A stretch of DNA of 15,719 bases. Origin: JBKHBT01 sp046542255 (GTDB lineage Bacteria; UBP14; UBA6098; JBKHBT01). The notes under the pieces are model-generated. The model did no database searches. It had not been told where the DNA came from and saw only the letters and a list, made by a program, of their open reading frames with translations. The stretch lies in the NCBI GenBank assembly GCA_046542255.1, contig JBKHBT010000077.1, positions 1 through 15,719 of the forward strand, written 5' to 3'. Both the position numbers and the translations under genes were made by a program. Positions 6,345 through 15,457 of the stretch are shown here, piece by piece (the stretch's first letter is position 1; the number at the start of each line of letters is the position of its first letter).

Positions 6345-7484
6345 TTAACTTATTCCGAAGAAGTCACCTAATCTTTCAAAGAAATTCTTATCTTCTTTTT
6401 CAAATACCGGTTCTTCCTCGATCTCAGAAATCTTCTTAAAAAGCTCTTTCTGTTGTTTATTGAGCTTTTTGGGAGTAACAATCACAATATGAATAAGAAG
6501 GTCGCCTTTTCTGCTTGAGTTTAGGACACTTAGGCCCTTTTTGGGAAGCTTCAGTATCTTGCCAAACTGTGTACCTGCCGGCACTTCTATCTCTTCGTCA
6601 TCGTTTAGCGTTGGTATTTCTATCTTTGCGCCCAGTGCTGCCTGTGAGAAAGTAATTGGCTTGATAAGAATCAGATTATCTCCGGCTCTTTTGAATATAT
6701 CATGTTCGATTTCTTTGAAGTATATTATAAGGTCTCCGGCAGGGCCGCCATTTGGCCCGGCATCGCCTTTGCCGCGTATTCTCATATAATGGCCATCATT
6801 AACACCAGCAGGCACTTCCACTTCGACAGTTTCTTTTTCTTTTTTTAGGCCTGTGCCATTGCAGCTTACGCATTTTTGGGTGGGTATCTGGCCTTTGCCT
6901 TTGCAATCCGGGCATGTAATAATCGAAACCTGTTGGCCGAAAAATGTATTTGATATTCTCTTCACCTGGCCTCTACCGTGACATGTCTGGCAGGTATTGA
7001 TGTCGGTGCCGGGTTCTACTCCGTTGCCATCGCAACGATCGCAGGCGACTTTATGATTGACCTTTACTTTCTTTTTGACGCCTTCATCGATTTCTTCGAG
7101 TGTTATTGGTATCTGGAGCTTGAGGTCCTGGCCTCTTCTTTTCCGAGAACGCGATTGCCCAAAATCGGAAAAGCCACCGAACCCGCCGAAGCCACCGAGA
7201 TTCTCCATAAACATCCGGAGTGCATCGGAAATATCGAAGCCGAATCCAGCTCCACCACCAGCGCCAAAGTCGAAACTGCCGCCCATATCATATCTCTGCC
7301 TTTTCTGTGGATCAGATAGAATTTCATAAGCTACTGCGATTTCTTTGAATTTATCCTCTGCGGTAGGGTCGTCTGGATTACGGTCGGGATGGAATTTCAT
7401 AGCCAGCTTGCGATAGGCTCTTTTGATATCATCCTGGCTGGCATCTCTCTCAACTCCAAGTATTTCGTAATAATCAACTGACAT
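6345..7484 (-). CDS. dnaJ: type I (class A) Hsp40 co-chaperone DnaJ
   Basis: DnaJ delivers unfolded proteins to DnaK and stimulates its ATPase. In the 379-residue protein the J domain comes first (DYYEILGV, HPD at 32-34). A Gly/Phe linker follows (about 69-110), then a zinc-binding domain with four CxxCxGxG repeats (Cys148/151, 165/168, 191/194, 205/208), then the client-binding beta domains (RIRGKGDAG, PKKGL) and a charged tail. I take the ATG at 7484, three codons before the DYYEILG motif; a TTG two codons earlier is possible. No CIRCE-type repeat (TTAGCACTC-N9-GAGTGCTAA) was seen upstream, and neither dnaK nor grpE is adjacent. It is the first gene of the minus-strand dnaJ-rsmE-prsW run and is divergent from the giant secreted-protein gene. 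Confidence 0.96.
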   Translation of the reverse strand: MSVDYYEILGVERDASQDDIKRAYRKLAMKFHPDRNPDDPTAEDKFKEIAVAYEILSDPQKRQRYDMGGSFDFGAGGGAGFGFDISDALRMFMENLGGFGGFGGFSDFGQSRSRKRRGQDLKLQIPITLEEIDEGVKKKVKVNHKVACDRCDGNGVEPGTDINTCQTCHGRGQVKRISNTFFGQQVSIITCPDCKGKGQIPTQKCVSCNGTGLKKEKETVEVEVPAGVNDGHYMRIRGKGDAGPNGGPAGDLIIYFKEIEHDIFKRAGDNLILIKPITFSQAALGAKIEIPTLNDDEEIEVPAGTQFGKILKLPKKGLSVLNSSRKGDLLIHIVIVTPKKLNKQQKELFKKISEIEEEPVFEKEDKNFFERLGDFFGIS

Positions 7485-7808
7485 ATTCAACTTTCATATT
7501 AAAGATTCGAATTCAGAAAACAAAAAAACAAAAAAAATCATATATAACAACAATTATCTCAAAAAAATTTTTCCTACAAAAAAGCAATCTTCTTTAGAAA
7601 AAATAATCAATATATTACATAAAATAATGATTAAAAAAAATTATTTATTGCATATTATTACTTTGTTCAACAAAATTTTATGATATTTCAGATCTCTTTG
7701 GAATTATTGTAATTGTGTTTATAAGACTTGACTATATAACTTCATATATTATATTGAAAATAAGTAAAGTAAGTGAAGATTTTGTACATATTCCTCAAGG
7801 GGGAAGAG
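7485..7808. other. AT-rich divergent intergenic region
   Basis: This 324-bp gap separates the divergent dnaJ and giant-protein genes. It is strongly A/T rich with homopolymer A and T runs, and no coding sequence, tRNA or clear long inverted repeat was seen in it. It must hold promoters for both genes; a candidate is visible only for the plus-strand gene (next entry). Confidence 0.7.
7728..7755 (+). promoter_or_regulatory. candidate promoter for the giant secreted-protein gene
   Basis: TTGACT (7728-7733) and TATATT (7750-7755) are separated by 16 bp, a fair sigma70-like match. Transcription would start near 7762, about 47 nt before the ATG at 7809. A strong ribosome site AAGGGGG (7797-7803) lies five bases before that ATG. 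In such AT-rich sequence the -10 match is weak evidence. Confidence 0.35.
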
Positions 7809-10800
7809 ATGAATAAAAAGATGACCAGTTTGGTATGGTTTATTTCTGTATTTCTTTTAACAATTAATGTATTCGCAATGGAGGATTACCCACCCGGCAT
7901 ATCGAATATTCCGGAAAATACGATAGATTATCTTAATGAACTCGTTTGGCAGAGCCAGAATGCCAAATCACCGGCGGAAAGCACACAAATCGCCGATGAA
8001 ATACTTGATTCACTTTCAGAATACGGCATAGAGCCACCTTCCCCAAAAGATGAATTCTATTACAGCTCGCTCGAAGACGGCTCGAAATACGATTTTGCAA
8101 AAGCCCGGGCAAGAGATCGGGAAATGCCGATTAAGGATAAATCCAGGAAAGCTGGGCTGAAAAGCGCCGGTCGGGACGATGTTTTGATAGAAGACAATAA
8201 TATCAAAAATGCTCCCGAAGGCTATGAGATTCCCGAAGGCTGGGAAGATATCCCTGTAATGGAAAGACCGCCTCTTAGAATGGTAATAAGAAAACCCGAA
8301 GATGCCGAGGAAAGCCCTTCTCTTATGCGTGGCGCTGAGCCATCTTCGCATACTCCAGATGACCCAGGCGAGATACTCGAAGAAGCTGTTACAATATGGG
8401 GCCCGGAGAGCTTTGAAGGCTCATTTTTGCCTTCTGGATGGGGACAATGGGGCGCAAGTAGTGGAAGCTACACATGGAGCAGAAAATCAACTGCCTATAG
8501 TGGATCTTATTCGGCCGGCGTGCAGTGGAATGAAGATGGACAGGATGAATCGATGTACACACCACTTATCGATATAACATCATACTACAATATCCATCTG
8601 CATTTCTACCTAACGATGACGGCAACGAGCGGAGATTATTATAATGAGTTGTATGTCTATTATTCCGATGATAATGAAGCTTATTACCTTATGAATCAAT
8701 ATGATGAGAGCTGCACCTGGTCGCATAAAGATATCGATGCTTCATCTTACGTCGATAGGCTCTCGCAGGCTAGTTTCCTTTTCCGTTATTATGGTGTGGA
8801 TGGTTTTAATCTCTATGTGGATTATGTCTATGTAACTGGTGATTATGCGCTTAGCAATTGCTCTGGTACCCATAATATGGGTGGCAGCGATCTTATAATT
8901 AACTCTGATAGAACGATTTGTGGGCATTTTGTCAATGTTGGTACATTCCGCGTCAATAGCGGTGTTAATCTTATGGTCAAGAGCTTCAATTCTGACTGCC
9001 CCAATAGCGGCATGTTACATGTCGAGGCTGATGCTATTCAGGTTTATGGCACTATCGATGCAACTGGCTCGGGAACATCCGGCGGTAAATTTGGTAATGC
9101 AGGCTATTGGCTCGATTCCGAGGGTGGCCAGGGCGGTTTCCCTGGCGATGGCTCCGGCCATGGCCTTGCCGGCGGCTCCGGTGGCGATGGTGATTTCGAT
9201 TACTGTACTCATGGCTTTTGGATATTCGAGAAAACCGAACGTTGCTGGGGTGGCGGCGGCGGTGGTGGCGGCGGCGGTGGTGGCGCCTATGGTTGCTCAT
9301 CTGCTGGCTCTGGTGGCTCTGGCGGTTATGGCGGCGCCGCTAATGCCTATGAATGTTCTGCTTATGCATCCGGCGGCTCCGGTGGAGGTGGTGGCAGTGG
9401 CGGATCTGCTTACGGCTCTGCTACTGGTTATTCCGTACAATTCGGCTCCGGTGGTTCCGGTGGCGGTGGCGGTGGAGGCGGAGGCTTCTATGACTACGCT
9501 TCCAATGGCGGCTCCGGTGGATATGGTGGCGGTAAAGTCGTGCTATCTGGCGCTAATTCTGTCACTATTTCTGGTAATGTATATGCCAATGGCCAAACCG
9601 GCGGCGAAGGTGGCGATGGTTCCGATGGCTGGAGCGATAGAGGCTCAGGCGGAGTAGGCGGATTATTCGGCGATGACGGCGAATACATGGCAGCCGGCGG
9701 TGGTGGCGGCGGCGGAGGTGGCGGCTCCGGCGGCGGAATCCTCATTATGGGCGATAATATGAACTTATCCGGAAATATTCGCGCAAATGGCGGATATGGC
9801 GGCTCCGGCGGAAGCGGCGGCTCTGGCGATACTGGCGCATATAGCGGCGGTAATGGCGCAAGCGGTTCGCGTGGCTCCGGTGGAAGAATCAAGATTTACC
9901 ATACATCAGATTATTCAAGCTCGGCATCTATTTCTGTATATGGAAATTGCACCGGCTCTATACATAATGCGTATTTCCCGACTACATCGATAGGGACAAA
10001 TCCCGATGGTTTGGAATATTCTGTCGATGGTGTTACATATACATCCAATCAAAATTTCTACTTTGTGCCGGGAACGGTACACGAAGTATCAACGCCAACG
10101 CCACAGACCGATTCTGATGGCACATGGACTTTTACTGACTGGTCAGATGGCGGTTCGAGGACTCATAATATCACGGCCATTTCGTCCGGCTCGACAACTC
10201 TCAGGGCAAATTTCGATGGCGAATATACAGTTACTTTTGCAGCAAATACATCGACAAGCGGAACAGACCTTTCATCTTCTAACTATGCCACTGTTACCGT
10301 CGATGGCATAGATCATGATATCTGGGACGGCCATTCATATACCGTTACATGGTCGGTCGGCACTTCGCATTCTTATAGCTATTCAACAAATTCCAGCTCT
10401 TCCGGTTCAACGCATAGATGGCATAGTAGCTCACCACCATCTGGCACTGTTACAGGGCCGGGCACAATAACTGGCAATTACGATGAACAGTGGTGGCTCG
10501 ATATCGATGAAGCCGGCCATTCTTCGCCATGTACTGGCGCAGAGGGATGGTATAATCATGGCTCATCGGCTAATGCCTGCATCGATGACGAAATTGTTAC
10601 ATCGAGCGGATATCGATATACATTTGCAGGCTGGTCTGGCGATGCTTCCGGTTCTGACTATGCATCATCGAATCCTATCACAATGAATTCAGCCAAAACG
10701 GCAGTTGCTACATGGAATGGTGAATTTCAGGTTACATTCGAGGCGAATACGATAACATCTGGCACAGATTTAAGCTCTACAAATTATGCGATTATGGAAT

Positions 10801-13800
10801 TGGATGGCTCGGATATTCATCTTTGGGACGGTCATTCTCATACTGTGTGGTTTTCGGATGGCAGCTCGCATCATTATGACTATGAAATGAATTCCTCCGA
10901 CTCAGATTTCGGCCATAGATGGCATTCAGATGCTCCGCCAGCAGGCGATATCACAGCGCCTGGCACAATAACTGGCGAATACGAAGAACAATGCTTCTTC
11001 GAAATCGACCATGGTGGCCATTCCACAGAATGCCCAACCGCAGAAGCCTGGTATATCTACGGCGAAGAAGCCTATGCCTGTATTCTTGATAGCGTAGTCT
11101 TAGACGGCGATACTCGCTATGTTTTCATGGATTGGTCTGGCGATGTTACCGGCACAAGAAGCTCCGAGTCGATTCATATAACGATGACCGAATATTCCGA
11201 AGCAATAGCAAATTGGAATACGCAGCATTATCTGACTTTAGATTTCGAGGGTACTGAATCCGCAGTACCAACATTGTCCGGCGAGGGCTGGTATGATTCT
11301 GGAGCATCTGCATCTATTACTACTGAAGATGTTATCTGGGATGGCAGCCGACGATATGATTTTGTCAATTGGCGGAGCGAGCCACCCGGCGCTGTTTTCG
11401 GTGATGAAACTTCCAGCAGCACCACAATCACAATGGATGATGCATATACAGCCATAGCAGTTTACGAACTCGCAGCGGTGAATGTCATTATAACAGCAGA
11501 AGGCCCACTGGATTCGATTTTTGTCGATGGAATAAGATACAGAGCGCCATATACCGCACTCTGGGATATTGGAACAGTTCACACAATTGAAGCGATCGAG
11601 AGACGTGATATTAGCACAGTCGAGCGGATAAATTTCGAATATTGGAATGATTCACCCGATCGCGTCAGGACAATTTCGCCCGATAGAGACACTGTAATCG
11701 TAGCTACCTATCTGCGCGAGTACTGGCTCGAGCTTGAAAATGGCGGCCGTGGTACTGTCTATGGTGAAGGCTGGTATAAAGAAGATTCGACTGTTACATT
11801 CCTTTGCGATACATCGGTTAGCTCTGATGGAAGGCGAAGATATGGTTTCGATGGCTGGATAGGAACCGGACCCGGCTCTTATGATGGCGAGGACAACCCT
11901 GCAACAATTACCATGGAAGGCCCGGTTACACAGACAGCAACATGGGAAATCGAATTCAGGTTTACAGTGATAAATCCCACAGGATTGGGAACACCAATCC
12001 CACCAGTAGGCGATAATTGGATCGATTCAACTGATTTTGTCATGGGTTCAGTCGATTCGCCTGATCCAGAAGGCCCTGCATATTGCACCGGTTACGAAGG
12101 AACAGGCCCGATTGGTAGCGGAACAGGAACATACTTCACAGTTTCATCGATGACCGATTCCATGAGTGTCGAGTGGTTCTGGCAATATTGGCCGTATCTC
12201 GCCGTAACTTCAGACTATGGAATACCCGACCCGGATGACACTACTTTCTATTCTCCAGGAACAGAAGTAGAGTGCTCTACGCCGCTTATGGTCGATGTCA
12301 GCGATGGTGTCCGAGCGATTTGCACCGGCTGGGAAGGCGGCGGTTCGGTACCGGCTTCGGGAAGTTCGAATTCATTCACTTTTGCGATAGAAGAAACATC
12401 CTGGGTCAACTGGACTTATCAGGTACAATATAGATTTACACTTTCGAATCCCGGCGGACACGATTCACCATCGCCCGTTCCCGGCGAATACTGGTATGAT
12501 GGCGGTACTGAAATTACCGGAGAAGTTACAAGCCCGGATGGAAGCTGGTATTGTACCGGTTTCATCGGTACTGGCGCCGCTCCATCAACAGGAAGCGGTT
12601 CGAGCTATTCGTTCAGTATTACAGATGTTTCTACATTAGAATGGCAATGGGAAGAATTCACAGGGCCGCCTGTTACTCTGACGGTACATTCTCCCTTTGG
12701 ACATCCTATGCCGGAAGGTACTGTGCTTTTCCCGAGCGGCGCAGAGGTTACAGCGATGGTCGAAGGAACCGTTTTCGATGAAGGAGCGTGGCATGACTGC
12801 ACCGGCTGGGAAGGTTCAGGAAGCGTACCAACCACTGGAACCAGTAATGCCGTTACATTTACAATTACCGAAGATTCCGAATTGACATGGCTCTGGGACG
12901 GGACATATCACTATCAACTACATGTGCTTAATCCTGAAGGATATGGCACACCTACGCCGGCCGAAGGATCATATTGGCACGCTACTGGAACTGATGTCAC
13001 GGTTTCGATATCAAGCCCGGACGGCGATATGTATTGTATCGGCTGGGATGGAAGTGGAAGCGTTCCGAGCGATGGAAGCGCTACAGAAGTAACATTCACA
13101 ATCGAAGAAGAATCATCGATTCAGTGGGATTGGGAAGATGGCTCCGGTGGAGTTGTCTGTCTCGATGTTTACTCGCCATTTGGCGACCCGGTTCCCGAGG
13201 GTACGACATGTTATCCGATTGGCACAGATGTGCATGCATGGGTACCAAGCCCGATAAGCGGGCCATTTGGTGTCAGGACTTGTACAGGATGTGTCGGCAC
13301 CGGTTCTGTTCCGGATGCTGGTTCGAATGATATCGACTTCACGATTGAAGAGCATTCGACTCTTACATGGGTTTGGGATGGCGTCAATCGCTGGCGGTTG
13401 GATGTTTTATCCGAACATGACTCTCCTGATCCAGGTGTTGGCGAACATTGGATAGATGAAGGTGTTACTGTTACCGCTTCAGTTACATCACCGGATGATA
13501 CTTTCTTCTGCTACGGATGGCGCGGCGTAGGTTCAGTGCCCCATGATGGCAGTGGAACAGAGATCAATTTTGATATGCATTCGCATTCTGTTATAGAATG
13601 GCTCTGGGAAGGCAGCGGTTCGCTTGTCAGGCTCAATGTGGAGTCCGACTTTGGCTCGCCCGAGCCACCTGTTGGCAATACATATTATATGCCAGGAAAT
13701 CTTGCAACAGTGAAATGCAGGCCAGAGACTGTTATGGTTACCGATAAAATCAGACAGGTTTTGATTGGTTTCTCGGGTACCGGTTCTGTTCCTGCCAGTG

Positions 13801-15323
13801 GAACTGAAGATTCCATACAATTTGTTATAGATGAGCATTCCGATATTACATGGAATTGGGCAATGGAATACTTCCTGGAACTCGGCTCGGACGGCCCGGC
13901 TATTAGTCCGGTTATGTCTGGCGAGGGTTGGTATCGCGTTGGAGATTCTGCATATATCGAAACAGAGTATATTGTCGATGATGGTTCAGAGCTATTTATG
14001 TTCGACCATTGGTCGGATGCGCCGGTTCGCGATACAGAATCTCGCACTACTGCTCTTGCAGTTACCGATACATTTACTGCTATTGCCAATTACATAAACA
14101 GCATAATGTTGACAATAGAGATGGCACCAGAGCAGCCATTTGGCGAAATTATACTAAATTCAGTTGTCTATGATTCGACTCGCCTGGAAATACCGGTTGC
14201 GGTTGGAACAGTCCATGATGTATCTGTCGATGAGATTCATAATATGGATACTTATCAATGGTCTTTCCGGGAATGGGAAGATGGCAGCACCGACCCAAGA
14301 AGAGCGGTCGGGCCATTTAGTTCCGATGCTACAATCACTGCCAATTACGACAAACAATGGCGCATGGTGGTCAAGAAGAATGTACCGGACACAATCGGTT
14401 GGATAAGAATCGATGGTGTAGATTTTGACCACGAGGACTCTGTAATGATATATAAGAACGAAGGCACCACTTCGAATGTGTCAGTATCCGAAAGAGATGC
14501 CAGCGCATGGCATAATTATTCCTTCCTCGACTGGGATTCCGGTGAATATTTCTCTTCGATAGTTACCGATCCGATCTTTGCCCCTATGGAAAGAATCGCA
14601 AATTATGAAGCAGACTACCTTGTACGCGTGCAGAAAAGCCCATCACAGCCCTATGGCATGATATCGATAAATGGCTTTATCGAAGAAGATAGCGGCACAC
14701 TCGGCGTTTGGGTTGCTCATGATGATTCAGTACGCATCGAAGTATCCGACAGAGACTGGAATACTGGCCTTGATACATTATATATATTCGATGAATGGCG
14801 TGATGGCGATCCAAACCCGGTCAAGCGAGAAGAACACCTTGGAGAACCAAAGGACTTAACGGCTCTCTATGACAGATATTATGTGAATCTCGCTATCTGC
14901 ATGACACCAGACCCATGTCATCTCGATTTCGACACACTGAATATTCTGGAGATATTTACTAGCTTGCCGGCGCAAAGGATAAATATCGAAAACTGTGGCG
15001 AGTCGAATTATGATATAGGCCTTGCGATACGCGAAAGCGGAAGCCTGGAACCCGGTCTTTCTGCCGGCGATGAAAGATTTGCGCTTCGAGCGATTTTCAA
15101 TAGTTCTCATACGCCTCCAGCCGTCTTCGATCCTTTCTACGATCGTGTCAAAAACACGATGTCCTGGTCCTCCGAAGATGTTTTTGGCCCAGAAGGCGAT
15201 GATGTTGCCCCAAGGGAAAATTTATCGCTATGGTTCCAATTCCAGGCACCTGAAAGCGTTGATGACTATTCGGCTACGCATACAATTACTATACAGGCTT
15301 ATGTAAGGCTTCATTTAGACTAA
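7809..15323 (+). CDS. giant exported Gly-rich, multi-module beta-repeat surface protein
   Basis: This encodes 2504 residues from ATG 7809, five bases after AAGGGGG; a GTG at 7773 would spoil the signal peptide. Residues 1-23 are a Sec signal peptide (KK, hydrophobic core, cleavage after VFA). Residues 24-195 are charged and Pro-rich. About 196-347 look like a choice-of-anchor J/MAM-type jelly roll (ESFEGSFLPSGW, FRYYGVDGF). Gly-rich sequence fills 420-692, with a run of 12 Gly. Then come InlB-B-repeat/PEGA-like modules (about 730-1383), eight CxGWxGxGSVP modules (1384-2020), four more InlB/PEGA-like modules (2021-2357) and a C-terminal beta domain (2358-2504). No catalytic motif, LPxTG, PEP-CTERM or evident type IX sorting tail is seen. 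Likely secreted or surface-bound, perhaps adhesive; function unknown. A terminator follows the stop. Confidence 0.85.
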   Translation: MNKKMTSLVWFISVFLLTINVFAMEDYPPGISNIPENTIDYLNELVWQSQNAKSPAESTQIADEILDSLSEYGIEPPSPKDEFYYSSLEDGSKYDFAKARARDREMPIKDKSRKAGLKSAGRDDVLIEDNNIKNAPEGYEIPEGWEDIPVMERPPLRMVIRKPEDAEESPSLMRGAEPSSHTPDDPGEILEEAVTIWGPESFEGSFLPSGWGQWGASSGSYTWSRKSTAYSGSYSAGVQWNEDGQDESMYTPLIDITSYYNIHLHFYLTMTATSGDYYNELYVYYSDDNEAYYLMNQYDESCTWSHKDIDASSYVDRLSQASFLFRYYGVDGFNLYVDYVYVTGDYALSNCSGTHNMGGSDLIINSDRTICGHFVNVGTFRVNSGVNLMVKSFNSDCPNSGMLHVEADAIQVYGTIDATGSGTSGGKFGNAGYWLDSEGGQGGFPGDGSGHGLAGGSGGDGDFDYCTHGFWIFEKTERCWGGGGGGGGGGGGAYGCSSAGSGGSGGYGGAANAYECSAYASGGSGGGGGSGGSAYGSATGYSVQFGSGGSGGGGGGGGGFYDYASNGGSGGYGGGKVVLSGANSVTISGNVYANGQTGGEGGDGSDGWSDRGSGGVGGLFGDDGEYMAAGGGGGGGGGGSGGGILIMGDNMNLSGNIRANGGYGGSGGSGGSGDTGAYSGGNGASGSRGSGGRIKIYHTSDYSSSASISVYGNCTGSIHNAYFPTTSIGTNPDGLEYSVDGVTYTSNQNFYFVPGTVHEVSTPTPQTDSDGTWTFTDWSDGGSRTHNITAISSGSTTLRANFDGEYTVTFAANTSTSGTDLSSSNYATVTVDGIDHDIWDGHSYTVTWSVGTSHSYSYSTNSSSSGSTHRWHSSSPPSGTVTGPGTITGNYDEQWWLDIDEAGHSSPCTGAEGWYNHGSSANACIDDEIVTSSGYRYTFAGWSGDASGSDYASSNPITMNSAKTAVATWNGEFQVTFEANTITSGTDLSSTNYAIMELDGSDIHLWDGHSHTVWFSDGSSHHYDYEMNSSDSDFGHRWHSDAPPAGDITAPGTITGEYEEQCFFEIDHGGHSTECPTAEAWYIYGEEAYACILDSVVLDGDTRYVFMDWSGDVTGTRSSESIHITMTEYSEAIANWNTQHYLTLDFEGTESAVPTLSGEGWYDSGASASITTEDVIWDGSRRYDFVNWRSEPPGAVFGDETSSSTTITMDDAYTAIAVYELAAVNVIITAEGPLDSIFVDGIRYRAPYTALWDIGTVHTIEAIERRDISTVERINFEYWNDSPDRVRTISPDRDTVIVATYLREYWLELENGGRGTVYGEGWYKEDSTVTFLCDTSVSSDGRRRYGFDGWIGTGPGSYDGEDNPATITMEGPVTQTATWEIEFRFTVINPTGLGTPIPPVGDNWIDSTDFVMGSVDSPDPEGPAYCTGYEGTGPIGSGTGTYFTVSSMTDSMSVEWFWQYWPYLAVTSDYGIPDPDDTTFYSPGTEVECSTPLMVDVSDGVRAICTGWEGGGSVPASGSSNSFTFAIEETSWVNWTYQVQYRFTLSNPGGHDSPSPVPGEYWYDGGTEITGEVTSPDGSWYCTGFIGTGAAPSTGSGSSYSFSITDVSTLEWQWEEFTGPPVTLTVHSPFGHPMPEGTVLFPSGAEVTAMVEGTVFDEGAWHDCTGWEGSGSVPTTGTSNAVTFTITEDSELTWLWDGTYHYQLHVLNPEGYGTPTPAEGSYWHATGTDVTVSISSPDGDMYCIGWDGSGSVPSDGSATEVTFTIEEESSIQWDWEDGSGGVVCLDVYSPFGDPVPEGTTCYPIGTDVHAWVPSPISGPFGVRTCTGCVGTGSVPDAGSNDIDFTIEEHSTLTWVWDGVNRWRLDVLSEHDSPDPGVGEHWIDEGVTVTASVTSPDDTFFCYGWRGVGSVPHDGSGTEINFDMHSHSVIEWLWEGSGSLVRLNVESDFGSPEPPVGNTYYMPGNLATVKCRPETVMVTDKIRQVLIGFSGTGSVPASGTEDSIQFVIDEHSDITWNWAMEYFLELGSDGPAISPVMSGEGWYRVGDSAYIETEYIVDDGSELFMFDHWSDAPVRDTESRTTALAVTDTFTAIANYINSIMLTIEMAPEQPFGEIILNSVVYDSTRLEIPVAVGTVHDVSVDEIHNMDTYQWSFREWEDGSTDPRRAVGPFSSDATITANYDKQWRMVVKKNVPDTIGWIRIDGVDFDHEDSVMIYKNEGTTSNVSVSERDASAWHNYSFLDWDSGEYFSSIVTDPIFAPMERIANYEADYLVRVQKSPSQPYGMISINGFIEEDSGTLGVWVAHDDSVRIEVSDRDWNTGLDTLYIFDEWRDGDPNPVKREEHLGEPKDLTALYDRYYVNLAICMTPDPCHLDFDTLNILEIFTSLPAQRINIENCGESNYDIGLAIRESGSLEPGLSAGDERFALRAIFNSSHTPPAVFDPFYDRVKNTMSWSSEDVFGPEGDDVAPRENLSLWFQFQAPESVDDYSATHTITIQAYVRLHLD
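9066..9884 (+). repeat. Gly-rich low-complexity coding region (about 273 codons)
   Basis: Residues 420-692 of the giant protein are dominated by Gly, Ser and small residues, with 12 consecutive Gly codons at 9249-9284 and shorter runs elsewhere. Codons are mostly GGC and GGT, making degenerate GGYGGY DNA. Recurrent strand-like units interrupt it: VYGTIDATG near 9040, ISGNVYANG near 9567 and LSGNIRANG near 9765, each followed by a fresh Gly-rich stretch. This suggests a stacked beta fold with long Gly-rich loops. Long open frames in the other readings here are a by-product of the composition. Confidence 0.85.
10221..11222 (+). repeat. tandem duplication of a 167-residue, two-module unit
   Basis: 10221-10721 and 10722-11222 are each about 501 bp. 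The copies align along their length: TSGTDLSSSNYA with TSGTDLSSTNYA, WDGHSYTV with WDGHSHTV, THRWHSSSPPSG with GHRWHSDAPPAG, GTITGNYDEQ with GTITGEYEEQ, and FAGWSGD with FMDWSGD. Each unit holds one His/Ser-rich module and one InlB-B-like module with two Cys. Protein similarity is high while the DNA has diverged, so the duplication is not recent. Confidence 0.85.
11958..13868 (+). repeat. four-fold super-repeat of alternating module subtypes (8 modules, about 80 residues each)
   Basis: Eight modules run without linkers. Pairs start at 11958, 12432, 12915 and 13395 (158, 161, 160 and 158 residues). The first subtype opens with NPxGxxTPxP or a close variant and carries SPDG/SPDD then YCxG; the second opens with SxFGxPxPxxT and carries CTGWEGxGSVP. 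Both end in a Phe-x-Ile/Ser/Trp-rich strand (FTIEE...W.WD). Nearly every module has one Cys in the CxGW segment; the last has lost it (VLIGFSG). A pair therefore appears to have been the unit of amplification. Confidence 0.85.
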
Positions 15324-15347
15324 TGCTAAAAAGCGAATGCAACTAAG

Positions 15348-15380
15348 AAGAGCCGCGATAGAATAATGCGGCTTTTCTGT
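15348..15380 (+). terminator. Rho-independent terminator of the giant-protein gene
   Basis: AGCCGC (15351-15356) pairs with GCGGCT (15368-15373) across an 11-base loop; AAG before and TTT after extend the stem with a G-U and two A-U pairs. A T-rich tail (TTTTCTGTTTATTT) follows. It lies 25 bases after the stop codon at 15321-15323. Confidence 0.8.
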
Positions 15381-15457
15381 TTATTTGTAATAAGAAGCTA
15401 TGCTTTTTCATCTTCTCTAAAGCCATATATAAATAACAATAGATACTATATATAAAG

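Noticed and set aside
7485..7808. Heat-shock (CIRCE) operator for dnaJ
   Set aside because: No TTAGCACTC-N9-GAGTGCTAA repeat or close variant was found upstream of dnaJ.
8920..9657. A 245-codon open frame in a second plus-strand reading, rich in Ala, Val, Leu and Met
   Set aside because: It lies wholly inside the Gly-rich part of the giant gene and is open only because GGY-rich DNA has no stops in the shifted frame. It has no convincing ribosome site and no domain.
9494..9892. A Pro-rich minus-strand open frame of 132 codons
   Set aside because: It is the complement of Gly codons (GGC/GGT read as GCC/ACC or CCG/CCA), so poly-Pro is a composition artefact.
11958..13868. DNA-level tandem repeats considered as a CRISPR-like or satellite array
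   Set aside because: The units are in-frame, about 480 bp, diverged in DNA but kept in protein; this is protein-module repetition.
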